A DNA stretch of 64,000 bases from Alistipes sp. (GCA_020026395.1 JAHHQM010000006.1:56820-120819), one strand, 5' to 3'. Numbered from the stretch's first letter, positions 33,909 to 42,690 are shown. The notes: generated by a model not told the origin, from the letters alone. Program-made: numbers and translations.

Positions 33909-33916
33909 CAAAGATA
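33909..33916 (-). promoter_or_regulatory. -7 box of dnaG, leaderless geometry
   Basis: The minus strand reads TATCTTTG, then 6 bases (CAAATT), then ATG. Transcription would start at or within a few bases of the start codon. Confidence 0.55.
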
Positions 33917-34005
33917 CATAATTTTTTGATGCTTGAGAAATTGGATCTCAGAAAAAACGTGGCGGTTTTTCTTCGTACGGGACACGTGCAACCCGAAAAA
34001 ATGCG

Positions 34006-34013
34006 TATCTTTG
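34006..34013 (+). promoter_or_regulatory. -7 box of the SDR remnant
   Basis: TATCTTTG followed by 5 bases and ATG, the same close spacing as dnaG and uvrB. Confidence 0.5.
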
Positions 34014-34018
34014 ACAAG

Positions 34019-34419
34019 ATGAGCCTTCAGAAAATGAAATACGCCTTGGTGACGGGTGCCTCCTCGGGAATGGGACTGGAGTTTGCGCTTCAGTTGGCCG
34101 AGCGTGGTTATGGCATCGTTTGGGTGGGGAACCGACCCGACGAGAACCGCACGGCCGAAGAGAAGATCCGACAACGTACGGGGGGGGCGATACACCGCTC
34201 TATGCGTTGGATAAGAGTCGGCGGAGGCTTTTGCGGAGCTGGGGCGTGATGATGTCGCCGCAACGAGCCGTGCGGAAGGCTTTGTTTCGTAAAAAATACC
34301 GATGTATCCCGGGCGTGTTTATCCGCCTGACCGTGGGCGTTTGTGCCGTTGTGCCGTCGTGGATGTTCCGTCTGGTGCTGAAGATCCCTGCGGTGAAACG
34401 CCTGCTCGATCGGGTTTAA
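34019..34419 (+). pseudogene. Short-chain dehydrogenase/reductase gene with internal deletion and frameshift
   Basis: The start encodes MSLQKMKYALVTGASSGMGL, a Rossmann nucleotide-binding loop (TGASSGMG) of the classical SDR family, and runs to about VGNRPDENRTAEEKIRQ. The catalytic centre (Ser, Tyr-x-x-x-Lys) is missing. After a frame change near 34180-34200 the sequence resumes as an SDR-like C-terminus (MSPQRAVRKALFRKKYRCIP, then a hydrophobic segment) to a stop at 34419. Only about 130 of the usual 260 or so codons remain, so the protein is inactive. Confidence 0.7.
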
Positions 34420-34431
34420 AGTTGTACGGAA

Positions 34432-34884
34432 ATGATGAATTTGTTATTGCTCAGTAACGGGGATTCCTGCCGTTCGCGCATCGCAGAGGCGCTGTTACGT
34501 TCGTTCGGGCGGGGATTTCGGATTACGACGGCGGGTATTGCCGAGGATGAGGCGGTGTCGGATGCGGTCTATGCCGTCTTGGAGGAGCGGGGTGCGGATT
34601 TTTCGCGTGTAAAGCCTGTGGTCTTATCATCGCTCGAGGATCAGTCGTGGGACTATGTGATTACGCTAAGTTCGGAGGCCGAAGAGGTGCGGAAAAATCG
34701 GTTGAACGGTATTCCTGCAACGTGTTGCCCGTTTGAGGAGATCGATCCCGAAGATCGGGAGCAAGTCCGGGCGCTCTATGAGCAGATGGATCGCGTGCTC
34801 TACAATCTTTACCGCGATGTGTTGAGCGAGCAGTTATTGCCCCGATGTCGATGCGGGGCGAATACGTTTTGCCGCTGCGAATAA
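34432..34884 (+). CDS. Low-molecular-weight phosphatase/ArsC-like protein lacking the catalytic Cys
   Basis: 150 residues with the low-molecular-weight tyrosine phosphatase fold. The P-loop region is LLLLSNGDSCRSRIAEALLR, which aligns with CTGNSCRSQMAE of arsenate reductases and phosphatases. The nucleophile Cys position is Ser8, while the loop Arg14 is kept. TCCPFEEIDPED matches the later acid-loop region. The end is unusual, CRCGANTFCRCE, with four Cys that could bind metal. It starts 12 bases after the SDR remnant. It is either a non-catalytic binder or a changed enzyme. Whether it is still functional is unclear. Confidence 0.65.
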   Translation: MMNLLLLSNGDSCRSRIAEALLRSFGRGFRITTAGIAEDEAVSDAVYAVLEERGADFSRVKPVVLSSLEDQSWDYVITLSSEAEEVRKNRLNGIPATCCPFEEIDPEDREQVRALYEQMDRVLYNLYRDVLSEQLLPRCRCGANTFCRCE

Positions 34885-34888
34885 AAAG

Positions 34889-34920
34889 AAAAAACCTCCG
34901 CCTTTTTAGGCGGAGGTTTT
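34889..34920. terminator. Bidirectional terminator
   Basis: AAAACCTCCGCC and GGCGGAGGTTTT form a perfect 12-base-pair stem with short loop. It serves the gene on the left and the pseudogene on the right. Confidence 0.85.
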
Positions 34921-34940
34921 ATTTTGCTTATTGGGGTCGG

Positions 34941-35368
34941 TTATTTGCCGGTCTTGGCGAAATAAGCGTTCCATTCTTCGGTATTCAGACCCAGCAGCGT
35001 AAGGTTTGCAATCTCGATGCTGCATACGCCCGGCTTACCGCCCTCGATCAGGGCACGGCCTGCGGCGTCGTAGCGGACGCGCTTGGTGAAAATACCTGCG
35101 TTGCTGATGCGTCCCGGAGTCATCGGGTAGGTGTTCTCGTTGAACTAACGGTCGTTGTTCTCACATACATAAAGTACATCGACTTTACCGTTCTCGTCGA
35201 GCTGGGGAGCACGGGTGGAGGAGATCGACGAAACGATCTGGAATGCCGACGTGGTAGGGGTCGGAGTGGGATCGGGCGTAGGAGTAGGGTTTACCACATC
35301 CTCGTTGCTGCATGCAAACAGGCCATAAACGGCAGACATGCGCTCAGGAAAAAGTGTTTGAATTTCAT
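34941..35368 (-). pseudogene. Lipoprotein gene broken by a frameshift and a stop codon
   Basis: The ATG at 35368 starts MKFKHFFLSA, then a one-base loss shifts into MSAVYGLFACSNEDVV, so the lipobox LFAC lies in another frame. A Thr/Pro linker and SSISSTRAPQLDENGKVDVL follow. An in-frame TAG (about 35145) interrupts, after which the same frame continues FNENTYPMTPGRISNAGIFT and ends WNAYFAKTGK at 34941. The lipoprotein style resembles fimbrial or cell-surface proteins, but I do not recognise the family. Confidence 0.65.
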
Positions 35369-35503
35369 GTTAAGCTAATGAGTTAATTTAAATCGGGCAA
35401 AAAAATACAAATTTTATTTGGTTAAACCATCGGGACAGATAATTTGCCGTTTTGACCAACTTTAATTCCTGACGAAATTTATTCGTTTTTTCGCGGGATT
35501 TCG

Positions 35504-35511
35504 TATCTTTG
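35504..35511 (+). promoter_or_regulatory. -7 box of uvrB, leaderless geometry
   Basis: TATCTTTG, then CATACT, then the uvrB ATG. Confidence 0.55.
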
Positions 35512-35517
35512 CATACT

Positions 35518-37578
35518 ATGGATTTCAAACTCGTATCGGATTATGCCCCGATGGGCGATCAGCCGGAGGCTATCGAAGAACTCGTGACCAACATCAATCG
35601 CGGGGCGAAACATAACACCCTGCTCGGCGTGACGGGATCGGGTAAGACGTTCACGGTGGCCAATGTCATCGCGCAGCTCAACAAGCCCACGCTGGTCTTG
35701 AGCCACAACAAAACGCTGGCCGCCCAGCTCTACGGCGAGTTCAAGAATTTCTTCCCCGACAATGCGGTGGAGTATTTCGTGTCGTATTACGATTACTATC
35801 AGCCCGAGGCCTACCTCCCCACGACGGATACTTATATTGAAAAGGATCTTTCGATCAACGAGGAGATCGAGAAGATGCGATTGTCGACGACGGCGACCTT
35901 GCTGTCGGGACGAAAGGATGTTATCGTCGTTTCGAGTGTGTCGTGCCTTTATGGTTGCGGTAATCCGCAGGACTTCCACGACACGGCCATCAACATCAAG
36001 GTGGGGCAGATCATCAGCTACAAACAATTCCTCTATAAATTGGTCGAGGCGCTCTACACCCGTACCGAACGCGAATTGGAACCCGCCACGTTCCGTGTCA
36101 ATGGCGATACGGTCGATATTATGGCGGCTTTCGGCGAGTTCGGTAATCAGTGTTTCCGCGTGATGTTCTTCGATAACGAGATTGAGGCCATCCAGTCGAT
36201 CGATCCCGTGACGGGACAACGAATCCAGTCGCTGGATTCGCTGACCCTTTATCCGACGAGTTTGTTCGTGACGACCAAGGAACGCATTGATACGGCCGTG
36301 CAGCAGATCTATCTGGATATGGGTAAGCAGATCGAGATGTTCGAGCGCGAGGGGCGTATGGTCGAGGCGCAGCGCATCAAGCAGCGTGTCGAATACGACC
36401 TGGAGATGATCAAGGAGTTGGGCTATTGTCCCGGGATCGAGAACTATTCCCGTTATTTCGACGGCCGTCAGCCGGGTTCGCGTCCGTTCTGCCTGATCGA
36501 CTATTTCCCGAAGGATTATCTGATGGTGGTCGATGAGAGCCACGTGACCCTGCCGCAGGTGCATGCCATGTATGGCGGTGACCGTGCCCGCAAGGAGAAT
36601 CTGGTCGAATACGGATTCCGCCTGCCCGCTGCCAAGGATAACCGCCCCGTGACTTTTGCCGAATTTGAGAAGTTGCAGGGTACGTCGATCTATGTGAGCG
36701 CCACGCCCGCCGATTGGGAGCTGACGATGAGCGACGGTGTGGTCACCGAGCAGCTGATCCGACCCACGGGTCTGGTCGATCCGCCGATGGAGGTGCGCCC
36801 GACCGAGAATCAGATCGACGACCTGATCGAGGAGATTGATATGCGGGTCAAGAACGATGATAAGATCCTCGTGACGACCATTACGAAACGTATGGCCGAG
36901 GAGCTTTCCAAATATTTCGACCGTGTGGGCATCCGCAACCGCTACATCCACTCGGATGTCGATACGCTGGAGCGTATTCAGATCCTGGAGGATCTGCGTG
37001 CGGGTATGTTCGATGTGCTGGTCGGCGTGAACCTCCTGCGAGAGGGTCTTGACCTTCCCGAGGTGGCGTTGGTCGCTATTTTGGATGCCGACAAGGAGGG
37101 ATTCTTGAGAAATGTGCGTTCGCTGACGCAGATCGCGGGTCGTGCCGCGCGTCATGCGCAGGGCAAGGTGATTCTCTATGCCGACACCTGCACCGATTCG
37201 ATGCGTCAGACCATTGAGGTCTCGAACCGCCACCGCGAAAAGCAGGTGCGTTACAACATGGAGCACGATATGCTGCCGCGCCGTGCGCAGAAGAGCGGTA
37301 CGGGTCAGAGTACGCTGTTGGCGGGACGTGCGACGGAGGGCGGCGTACCCGAGGTACACCCCATCGAGGAGCAGCACTACATGACGGTGGCCGATGTCAT
37401 GGCGGGGTACGATACGACCCCGGCAGATCCTCACGCAGGCGAGGATTTGGAGGCACTCATCAACCGTGCCCGCGAGGACATGGAACGTGCCGCCAAATCG
37501 CTGGATTTCCTTGCTGCCGCTAAATTTCGCGATAAAATGTATGAATTGCAGAAATTGCGCGACGAGAATCGGAAATAA
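35518..37578 (+). CDS. uvrB: Excinuclease ABC subunit B
   Basis: 686 residues from the ATG at 35518; an in-frame TTG at 35509 overlaps the -7 box and is rejected. It is the damage-verification helicase of nucleotide excision repair. Walker A GVTGSGKTFT, the beta-hairpin region YYDYYQPEAYLP, the DESH helicase box and YVSATPADWE, the helicase motif VLVGVNLLREGLDLPEV, and the C-terminal UVR motif that binds UvrC (EDLEALINRAREDMERAAKS and the following helix) are all present. It is intact and of standard length. Confidence 0.97.
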   Translation: MDFKLVSDYAPMGDQPEAIEELVTNINRGAKHNTLLGVTGSGKTFTVANVIAQLNKPTLVLSHNKTLAAQLYGEFKNFFPDNAVEYFVSYYDYYQPEAYLPTTDTYIEKDLSINEEIEKMRLSTTATLLSGRKDVIVVSSVSCLYGCGNPQDFHDTAINIKVGQIISYKQFLYKLVEALYTRTERELEPATFRVNGDTVDIMAAFGEFGNQCFRVMFFDNEIEAIQSIDPVTGQRIQSLDSLTLYPTSLFVTTKERIDTAVQQIYLDMGKQIEMFEREGRMVEAQRIKQRVEYDLEMIKELGYCPGIENYSRYFDGRQPGSRPFCLIDYFPKDYLMVVDESHVTLPQVHAMYGGDRARKENLVEYGFRLPAAKDNRPVTFAEFEKLQGTSIYVSATPADWELTMSDGVVTEQLIRPTGLVDPPMEVRPTENQIDDLIEEIDMRVKNDDKILVTTITKRMAEELSKYFDRVGIRNRYIHSDVDTLERIQILEDLRAGMFDVLVGVNLLREGLDLPEVALVAILDADKEGFLRNVRSLTQIAGRAARHAQGKVILYADTCTDSMRQTIEVSNRHREKQVRYNMEHDMLPRRAQKSGTGQSTLLAGRATEGGVPEVHPIEEQHYMTVADVMAGYDTTPADPHAGEDLEALINRAREDMERAAKSLDFLAAAKFRDKMYELQKLRDENRK

Positions 37579-37718
37579 CCGATTTAGAAAAACTTACAAA
37601 GCGGATGTCCGAAAAGTCGGATAGCCGCTTTTGTCGTTTTTACGAAATGTTTTGTTCACTACTTCTTTTTGAAGCGGAAATTTATAAGATTTGTTAAGAC
37701 TGACAAAGACACACTATT

Positions 37719-39002
37719 ATGAATTTACATCCTGAATGGAGCAATTCGGCAGTGGTTTATGAGATGAACGTACGGCAGATGACTGCCGAGGGGACGTTCA
37801 AGGCAGCTGTCGGAAAATTGGAATTTTTACGTGATTTGGGCATTGATGTCGTATGGCTGATGCCCGTTTACCCGATCGGTGAAATTAATCGCAAAGGGTC
37901 GTTGGGCTCCTACTATTCGATACGGAACTACACGGAGATTAACCCCGAATTCGGCACGATGGCCGATTTCGACGAATTTGTCTCGGCAGCACATAAACTG
38001 GGCATGAAGGTGCTCCTGGATTGGGTGGCCAACCACACCTCGCGCGATGCCGTGTGGATCAAGCAGCACCCCGACCGCTACGAACACGACGCGGAAGGCG
38101 AACCTGCCGTGCCCTGGGATTGGACGGATACCGCCAAACTCGACTATAAGAACCGCGAAGTATGGACTGCCGAGGCCGAAGCTATGGAGTTTTGGGTACG
38201 GGAACACGCCGTGGACGGATTCCGTTGCGATATGGCGATGCTTATGCCCATCGAGTTCTGGAACGAGACGAGCGAACGCCTGCACCGCCTCAAACCCGAT
38301 ATTTTCATGCTGGCCGAGGCCGAGGAGACCAATCTTTTTGATCGTCCCGCTTTTGATGCCTGCTACGGTTGGGAGATGTTCCACCTGCTGAACGATGTGG
38401 CACAGCAGAAGGCGCGCGTCACGGCGTTGCGCGATTTCATGTATGCCAACATGAAGCGTTACCCCAAGACGGCCATGCGGTTGGCGTTCACGTCGAACCA
38501 CGATGAAAATTCGTGGAACGGTACCGAGTATGCGCGTATGGGCGATGCGGCGGAGGTGATGAGTGCCTTTACGTTTGTGGTGCCGGGCGGTCTGCCGTTG
38601 ATCTACACGGGACAGGAGTACGGCTACAACCACGCCTTCAAGTTCTTCGACCGTGACCCCATGCCCGAGATGGGCATCAACCTGACGACATGCCGTTACC
38701 GCCGATTGTGCAAAATGCGTCACGACAATCCTGCACTGGCTTCGGGCGATCGGGGTGGGGATACATTTGAGATCCGCAACAACGCCGAGGATTGTCTGAT
38801 GATCCTTGTGCGCGAGACGAAGATGAACCGCGTGATCGCCATCATGAATATGTCGCCCTATCGGATTCACGCCGATTACTATACGGGAATCTATGCGGGT
38901 ATGTATCTCGATGCCCTGACGGGAGAGGAGTACGAATACCGCGGACATATCGAGGAGGATATGGAGCCGTGGAGCTACCGACTGCTGGTTCGGCAGGAGT
39001 AA
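37719..39002 (+). CDS. Cytosolic GH13 alpha-amylase-family glycoside hydrolase
   Basis: 427 residues with no signal peptide. The (beta/alpha)8 barrel shows region I DWVANHTS (101-108), region II DGFRCDMA with nucleophile Asp171, region III MLAEAEE with acid/base Glu200, and region IV FTSNHDEN with Asp262. It ends in a short beta domain. It acts on alpha-linked glucans or oligosaccharides inside the cell, exact specificity unknown. It is compact compared with secreted amylases. The 140 bases after uvrB hold no gene, and a hairpin terminator follows the stop. Confidence 0.9.
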   Translation: MNLHPEWSNSAVVYEMNVRQMTAEGTFKAAVGKLEFLRDLGIDVVWLMPVYPIGEINRKGSLGSYYSIRNYTEINPEFGTMADFDEFVSAAHKLGMKVLLDWVANHTSRDAVWIKQHPDRYEHDAEGEPAVPWDWTDTAKLDYKNREVWTAEAEAMEFWVREHAVDGFRCDMAMLMPIEFWNETSERLHRLKPDIFMLAEAEETNLFDRPAFDACYGWEMFHLLNDVAQQKARVTALRDFMYANMKRYPKTAMRLAFTSNHDENSWNGTEYARMGDAAEVMSAFTFVVPGGLPLIYTGQEYGYNHAFKFFDRDPMPEMGINLTTCRYRRLCKMRHDNPALASGDRGGDTFEIRNNAEDCLMILVRETKMNRVIAIMNMSPYRIHADYYTGIYAGMYLDALTGEEYEYRGHIEEDMEPWSYRLLVRQE

Positions 39003-39020
39003 CCCGCCGACTTGAATATA

Positions 39021-39054
39021 AAAGGAGCATTCCGATAAAACGGGATGCTCCTTT
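39021..39054. terminator. Bidirectional terminator after GH13
   Basis: AAAGGAGCATtCC and GGgATGCTCCTTTT pair with A/T runs on both sides. It also serves the minus-strand ATPase gene ending at 39061. Confidence 0.82.
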
Positions 39055-39060
39055 TGTTGT

Positions 39061-39768
39061 TTAGCGGGGTTCGAGCCGCGAGAACCAATAGCCGAATCGG
39101 CGGGTGGTGCCGTCCTCCATACCGATGTCGAAACTTTCGGTGTAGGGTTCGCCGAGCGAGAATGCGACGGGGTGGCGGAAGATTGCACCGTCGTAGCAGA
39201 AGGTGTGGTACTCGCCATTTTCGCCGTTGGGGTCTGTGCCCTCGGGGAGCGAAGAGATAAATTCGCGGGTGATTTCGCGCCCGATGGCATCGCGTCCGAG
39301 TCCGTCGCCCGTGGTGGTGACGACTACGGTTTTAAGGTCGGTCTGGAGGAACGCCTCGATCACCTCCTGCGAGCTCTCGCCCCACAGGGGTTCGACGACC
39401 TCAATGCCCAACGGGCGGAGTTGCTTTTCGCGGTAGGAGCGGACATCGTTGAGGAAAATATCCCCGAAAATAAAATGACGCACGCCTTGTTCTAAAAAGT
39501 GGTGGCAGGCGCGGGTCATGGCCTCGGCATAGTCCTCCATATTGCCTTTGGGGGTAAGATCGACCGTATGGAGCGGAATGCCGATTGCCTCGGCTTGTGC
39601 CTCAAGCAGCGACATCGGGATCGAGTGCATGGTCGAAAGGCGGGTGTCGCGGTTGATGGTTGTCAGCAGGGCAACCACTTCGTAGTGCGGATCACGCAGG
39701 ATGCGCCACAGGGCATGTGCCGAATCCTTGCCGCCACTCCAGTTCATCACGGCTTTTATTCGTTCCAT
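39061..39768 (-). CDS. Dph6-type PP-loop ATPase (diphthine--ammonia ligase family)
   Basis: 235 residues from the ATG at 39768. The PP-loop NWSGGKDSAHAL near the N-terminus binds ATP, and LTTINRDTRLSTMHSIPMSL plus GDIFLNDVRSYREKQL and PLWGES are typical of the COG2102 family. Eukaryotic and archaeal members make diphthamide, which bacteria lack, so the substrate here must differ. Amidation of another carboxylate by an adenylate is the likely chemistry. It overlaps the DUF2284 gene by 13 bases, indicating a shared function. Confidence 0.85.
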   Translation of the reverse strand: MERIKAVMNWSGGKDSAHALWRILRDPHYEVVALLTTINRDTRLSTMHSIPMSLLEAQAEAIGIPLHTVDLTPKGNMEDYAEAMTRACHHFLEQGVRHFIFGDIFLNDVRSYREKQLRPLGIEVVEPLWGESSQEVIEAFLQTDLKTVVVTTTGDGLGRDAIGREITREFISSLPEGTDPNGENGEYHTFCYDGAIFRHPVAFSLGEPYTESFDIGMEDGTTRRFGYWFSRLEPR

Positions 39769-40328
39769 TCGATGTGGGGTTTGTTGTGAAAGAATCCGCA
39801 GACGAGCAGCAGGTATTCGGGGACTTTGCCGTCGGTGCTCCATTTGAGTTCCATGTCGAAGAGTTCGCGGGTGGTGCGGGCAATGTCGAATCCGCACGCC
39901 TCGAGCGAGGGGCGCACCTTGTCGGGATGGCGGCATGGAAGGCCGTCGGGACGGGTGCAGCTGCCTGCGGGGCAGTAGAGGCACGAACCGATGTAGGCGA
40001 AGGAGCGTCCCGAATGGAGACGTTCCAATTCGAGCAGGCGGCGCTCCAGTCGGCGGCGTTCGGGAAGGATCATGCGGCTGATCTCGGAAAACGGCATCGA
40101 CGGATCGAGCGGTTTAAGGCGTGTTGCGGTGATCAGCACGTTTTTATAGGGGTGCATGTAGCGTTGCGCCACATCGTAATCGAAGGGCGGGCATCCCCAA
40201 CTGCGCCCGTAATTGGGGCATTGGCGGCAGTAACCCTCGATGCGTTCCGCATCGCGAAAACGGCGGATGTACTCCTCGGCAGGGAGTTCGCGGGTGAAAT
40301 CTTCGGCGGTATATTCGGTCGGTGTCAT
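39756..40328 (-). CDS. DUF2284 cysteine-rich putative metal-binding protein
   Basis: 190 residues. Two Cys clusters are visible: YCRQCPNYGRSWGCPPF (about 33-49) and CLYCPAGSCTRPDGLPCRHP (about 117-136), the pattern of DUF2284, thought to bind Fe-S or another metal. No membrane segment or signal. It is the first gene of a two-gene unit with the PP-loop ATPase, their frames overlapping. Function unknown. Confidence 0.83.
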   Translation of the reverse strand: MTPTEYTAEDFTRELPAEEYIRRFRDAERIEGYCRQCPNYGRSWGCPPFDYDVAQRYMHPYKNVLITATRLKPLDPSMPFSEISRMILPERRRLERRLLELERLHSGRSFAYIGSCLYCPAGSCTRPDGLPCRHPDKVRPSLEACGFDIARTTRELFDMELKWSTDGKVPEYLLLVCGFFHNKPHIEWNE

Positions 40329-40331
40329 CTT

Positions 40332-40379
40332 AAAAAAATGTCCGAAATCCGATCCCTTGCAGAACCGCGATTTCGGACA
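40332..40379 (-). terminator. Terminator of the ligA-dapA-DUF4919-clostripain operon
   Basis: On the minus strand TGTCCGAAATC (40369-40379 side) pairs with GATTTCGGACA (40339-40349 side) and is followed by TTTTTTT. The hairpin reaches almost to the DUF2284 start. Confidence 0.8.
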
Positions 40380-40404
40380 TGAAATCGTGCTTAATTTACG
40401 GGGT

Positions 40405-41934
40405 TTAGTGGATTACCTGATACCAGGCCGTGTTCTGGTTCTGTTCGCGGTACCGCAGGCTCGGTTCGCTGGTCGTCACACCCAGGTAGTGGTGGATCGG
40501 GTTGTGCACACCGTTATAGACCGAGTAGAAAATGTCGGTATGAAGGCGGCACTCCTTGGGGAACGTGCGGTCGAGTTGCTCCTGGAAACGTGCTTTGGCC
40601 GTCTCGTCACTGCAACTCAACTCCACGAAATGACCCAGATCGAAGAACACGTGTTCGTCGAGACCCTCGTAGTATTGGAGCTCGCTGAGGTTGAAATCCT
40701 TCTTTGCCGAGGTAACCTGACGCATGGCGGTGGCCAGTGCATCCAGTTCGCGGGTGCGGGTCAGGGCGATACAGCCCGAAGGCTCGTTGGCGGGATTCGT
40801 CTCCCAGTCGTGCATATAGAAATCCCAATAGGTGTAGCAGACTTTACCCAAGGCCTCCTCGATGGGCATCTGGGCGAACAGGTGCGGCAGGATTCGGTCG
40901 TAGGGGAATCCGGCGGCCATAATCTCGCAGGGCGATGCTACGATGTAATCGGCAGCCGTGCGCAGATCGTAGAGCGTCTCGATGTTCGACATGAAGCAGG
41001 CATCGAAAATCAGGAAATCGAAGCGGAAATTCATCGACGAGAAGATGTCGCCGAGCGTGGAGATGTCCATACTGTGGTTCGAATCACCGAAGGCACGGGT
41101 CGGTTTTGCTCCCTCTTTCGGACGCCAGAACTCCTCCTCCGTGGGGGCGTTTGCGGCGGTGTGGTAGGGACGCATCAGGGGCGTTTGCGCAGGAATCCAG
41201 GCCTTGCCGTGCGAACCGATGATCAGTCCGTATTGCGTGGCGGGTGCATATTGGTGCACATCCGCGAAGAGCTTACCCACGGACTCCTCGGACGAAGCCT
41301 CGAAATGGTCGTAGGTCAACATCGGCACTTCCTCGCACTCTTTCTTCTGGGCGTTGTAGCGTAATCCGAAAAGGCTTGCCGACTGCTGGCCGAACGGCTG
41401 GTAGCAGATTACCAGGCGGTCGTTTTCGCCAAGTACCTGTGCGGCAACGGCCTTGCGGCACAATTCGATATTCGTCTTATAGAAACTCAAGAGGTTCGTA
41501 CCCGGCATATAGAGCAGGATGGTGCGCGACTGGGGTTTCTCCTCGGGTTTGGCTGTCTGGAAAATCTCGAGGCGGACGGTACGTTTGGCCTCGGGGCAGA
41601 TGATGCTCAGCGATCCCAATTTACGGGTTTCGGGGGTCGGGTTCTCCTCCAGAGCGGTCACTTCGACTGCGGTGTCGTGAGCCGTGGGCGCGGTGGGGTT
41701 TACCGAGAAAAGCTTACCGTCGGATTCGATACGCCATGCGGCATCAGACTTGACGGTGAAGGTGAATTTCGATTCGGCCGCAGCGTCGAGCGTGATTTTC
41801 CCGTTGAGGTCGGGCGTGATCTCAAACGAAATTTCGGGATCGGGCTGGGGCTTGTCGTTGGTTTTATCGTCGGAGCATGATCCGAGGCCGAGTGCGACAA
41901 GTCCGCAGAGCAGAAATTTTAGAAAGTTGTTCAT
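40405..41934 (-). CDS. Clostripain-family (C11) cysteine peptidase lipoprotein
   Basis: 509 residues. The lipoprotein signal ends GLGSC (Cys20). A BACON-like beta domain (about 36-128, with AAWRIESDGKLFSVNP) precedes the C11 peptidase: LLYMPGTN start strand, IIGSHGKAW with His242 and LIFDACFMSN with Cys313 as the catalytic dyad. C11 peptidases cut after Arg or Lys and often need self-activation. Surface location is expected. It is last in the ligA string, 15 bases after the DUF4919 gene. Confidence 0.88.
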   Translation of the reverse strand: MNNFLKFLLCGLVALGLGSCSDDKTNDKPQPDPEISFEITPDLNGKITLDAAAESKFTFTVKSDAAWRIESDGKLFSVNPTAPTAHDTAVEVTALEENPTPETRKLGSLSIICPEAKRTVRLEIFQTAKPEEKPQSRTILLYMPGTNLLSFYKTNIELCRKAVAAQVLGENDRLVICYQPFGQQSASLFGLRYNAQKKECEEVPMLTYDHFEASSEESVGKLFADVHQYAPATQYGLIIGSHGKAWIPAQTPLMRPYHTAANAPTEEEFWRPKEGAKPTRAFGDSNHSMDISTLGDIFSSMNFRFDFLIFDACFMSNIETLYDLRTAADYIVASPCEIMAAGFPYDRILPHLFAQMPIEEALGKVCYTYWDFYMHDWETNPANEPSGCIALTRTRELDALATAMRQVTSAKKDFNLSELQYYEGLDEHVFFDLGHFVELSCSDETAKARFQEQLDRTFPKECRLHTDIFYSVYNGVHNPIHHYLGVTTSEPSLRYREQNQNTAWYQVIH

Positions 41935-41949
41935 TTTTAGGGTTAATGG

Positions 41950-42690
41950 TTATTTGTATTTTCGTGGTTTCAGGTTGTTGAACTGCCATGTGCGGTCGCG
42001 CTGGTAGGTGTATCCCTCGGGTTTGTTCCAATAGATACGTTCGAAATTGAAATAGAGCCCTTTACGCTTCTTGCCGTTTACAACATAGGGCGAAAGGAAC
42101 GGCACAAACTCCACCGTGCGGCTGATGATGCGGCTTTTGCCGTAGGGCATATTCTCGGCGGCCATCACATCAAGGGCGTGCTCGAACATCAGGATATGTC
42201 GGGGCGACGATTCCGAAAGTCCGTCACCCGAGGCGATGATTGCGCGGATGATGCCGTTCATACGGTGAAAGTAGGCGTTTTCCTGCTTCTTGTCGCCCAG
42301 GACGCTGTAAGCATAGGCCATCAGATTGAGCACCTTCGGCGAGAAGGGGTCTTTCTGAAGTGCCTTCTGGCCTGCCGAGATCAGATCCTCGAGCAGCACC
42401 CGTTCGGGATGATCCACATCGATGCGTCCCGCAAGATCATACAGATGCGGGATGTCGGGATTGCTCTCCAGCGGCTTGTAATTCTCCTGAAAGGCATAGC
42501 CGTAGTAGAGGTAGTGATAATCCTTGTCGTTGAGCGTCGTGTCGCCCATGTTGTAGCGCATGATGAGCGACGTGTAGTAGTAGGGCGACGAGGTGTCGGT
42601 CGTCCTTTGCAGGATGTCTTCGTTGTCGGGTACCTTGGCAAAAACCGAGACCGCAAGGAAGAGCAAACATGCCGTGATTATTTTTCTCAT
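41950..42690 (-). CDS. DUF4919 secreted protein
   Basis: 246 residues with a signal peptide ending VSVFA. The mature protein is mostly helical and TPR-like (SPKVLNLMAYAYSVLGDKKQ) and ends in the family hallmark FERIYWNKPEGYTYQRDRTW followed by QFNNLKPRK. This matches the DUF4919 family of Bacteroidota periplasmic proteins. Role unknown. It sits 21 bases after dapA and 15 before the C11 peptidase gene. Confidence 0.82.
   Translation of the reverse strand: MRKIITACLLFLAVSVFAKVPDNEDILQRTTDTSSPYYYTSLIMRYNMGDTTLNDKDYHYLYYGYAFQENYKPLESNPDIPHLYDLAGRIDVDHPERVLLEDLISAGQKALQKDPFSPKVLNLMAYAYSVLGDKKQENAYFHRMNGIIRAIIASGDGLSESSPRHILMFEHALDVMAAENMPYGKSRIISRTVEFVPFLSPYVVNGKKRKGLYFNFERIYWNKPEGYTYQRDRTWQFNNLKPRKYK

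Noticed and set aside
35479..37434. 651-codon frame antisense to uvrB
   Set aside because: No recognisable protein features; uvrB is complete on the other strand.
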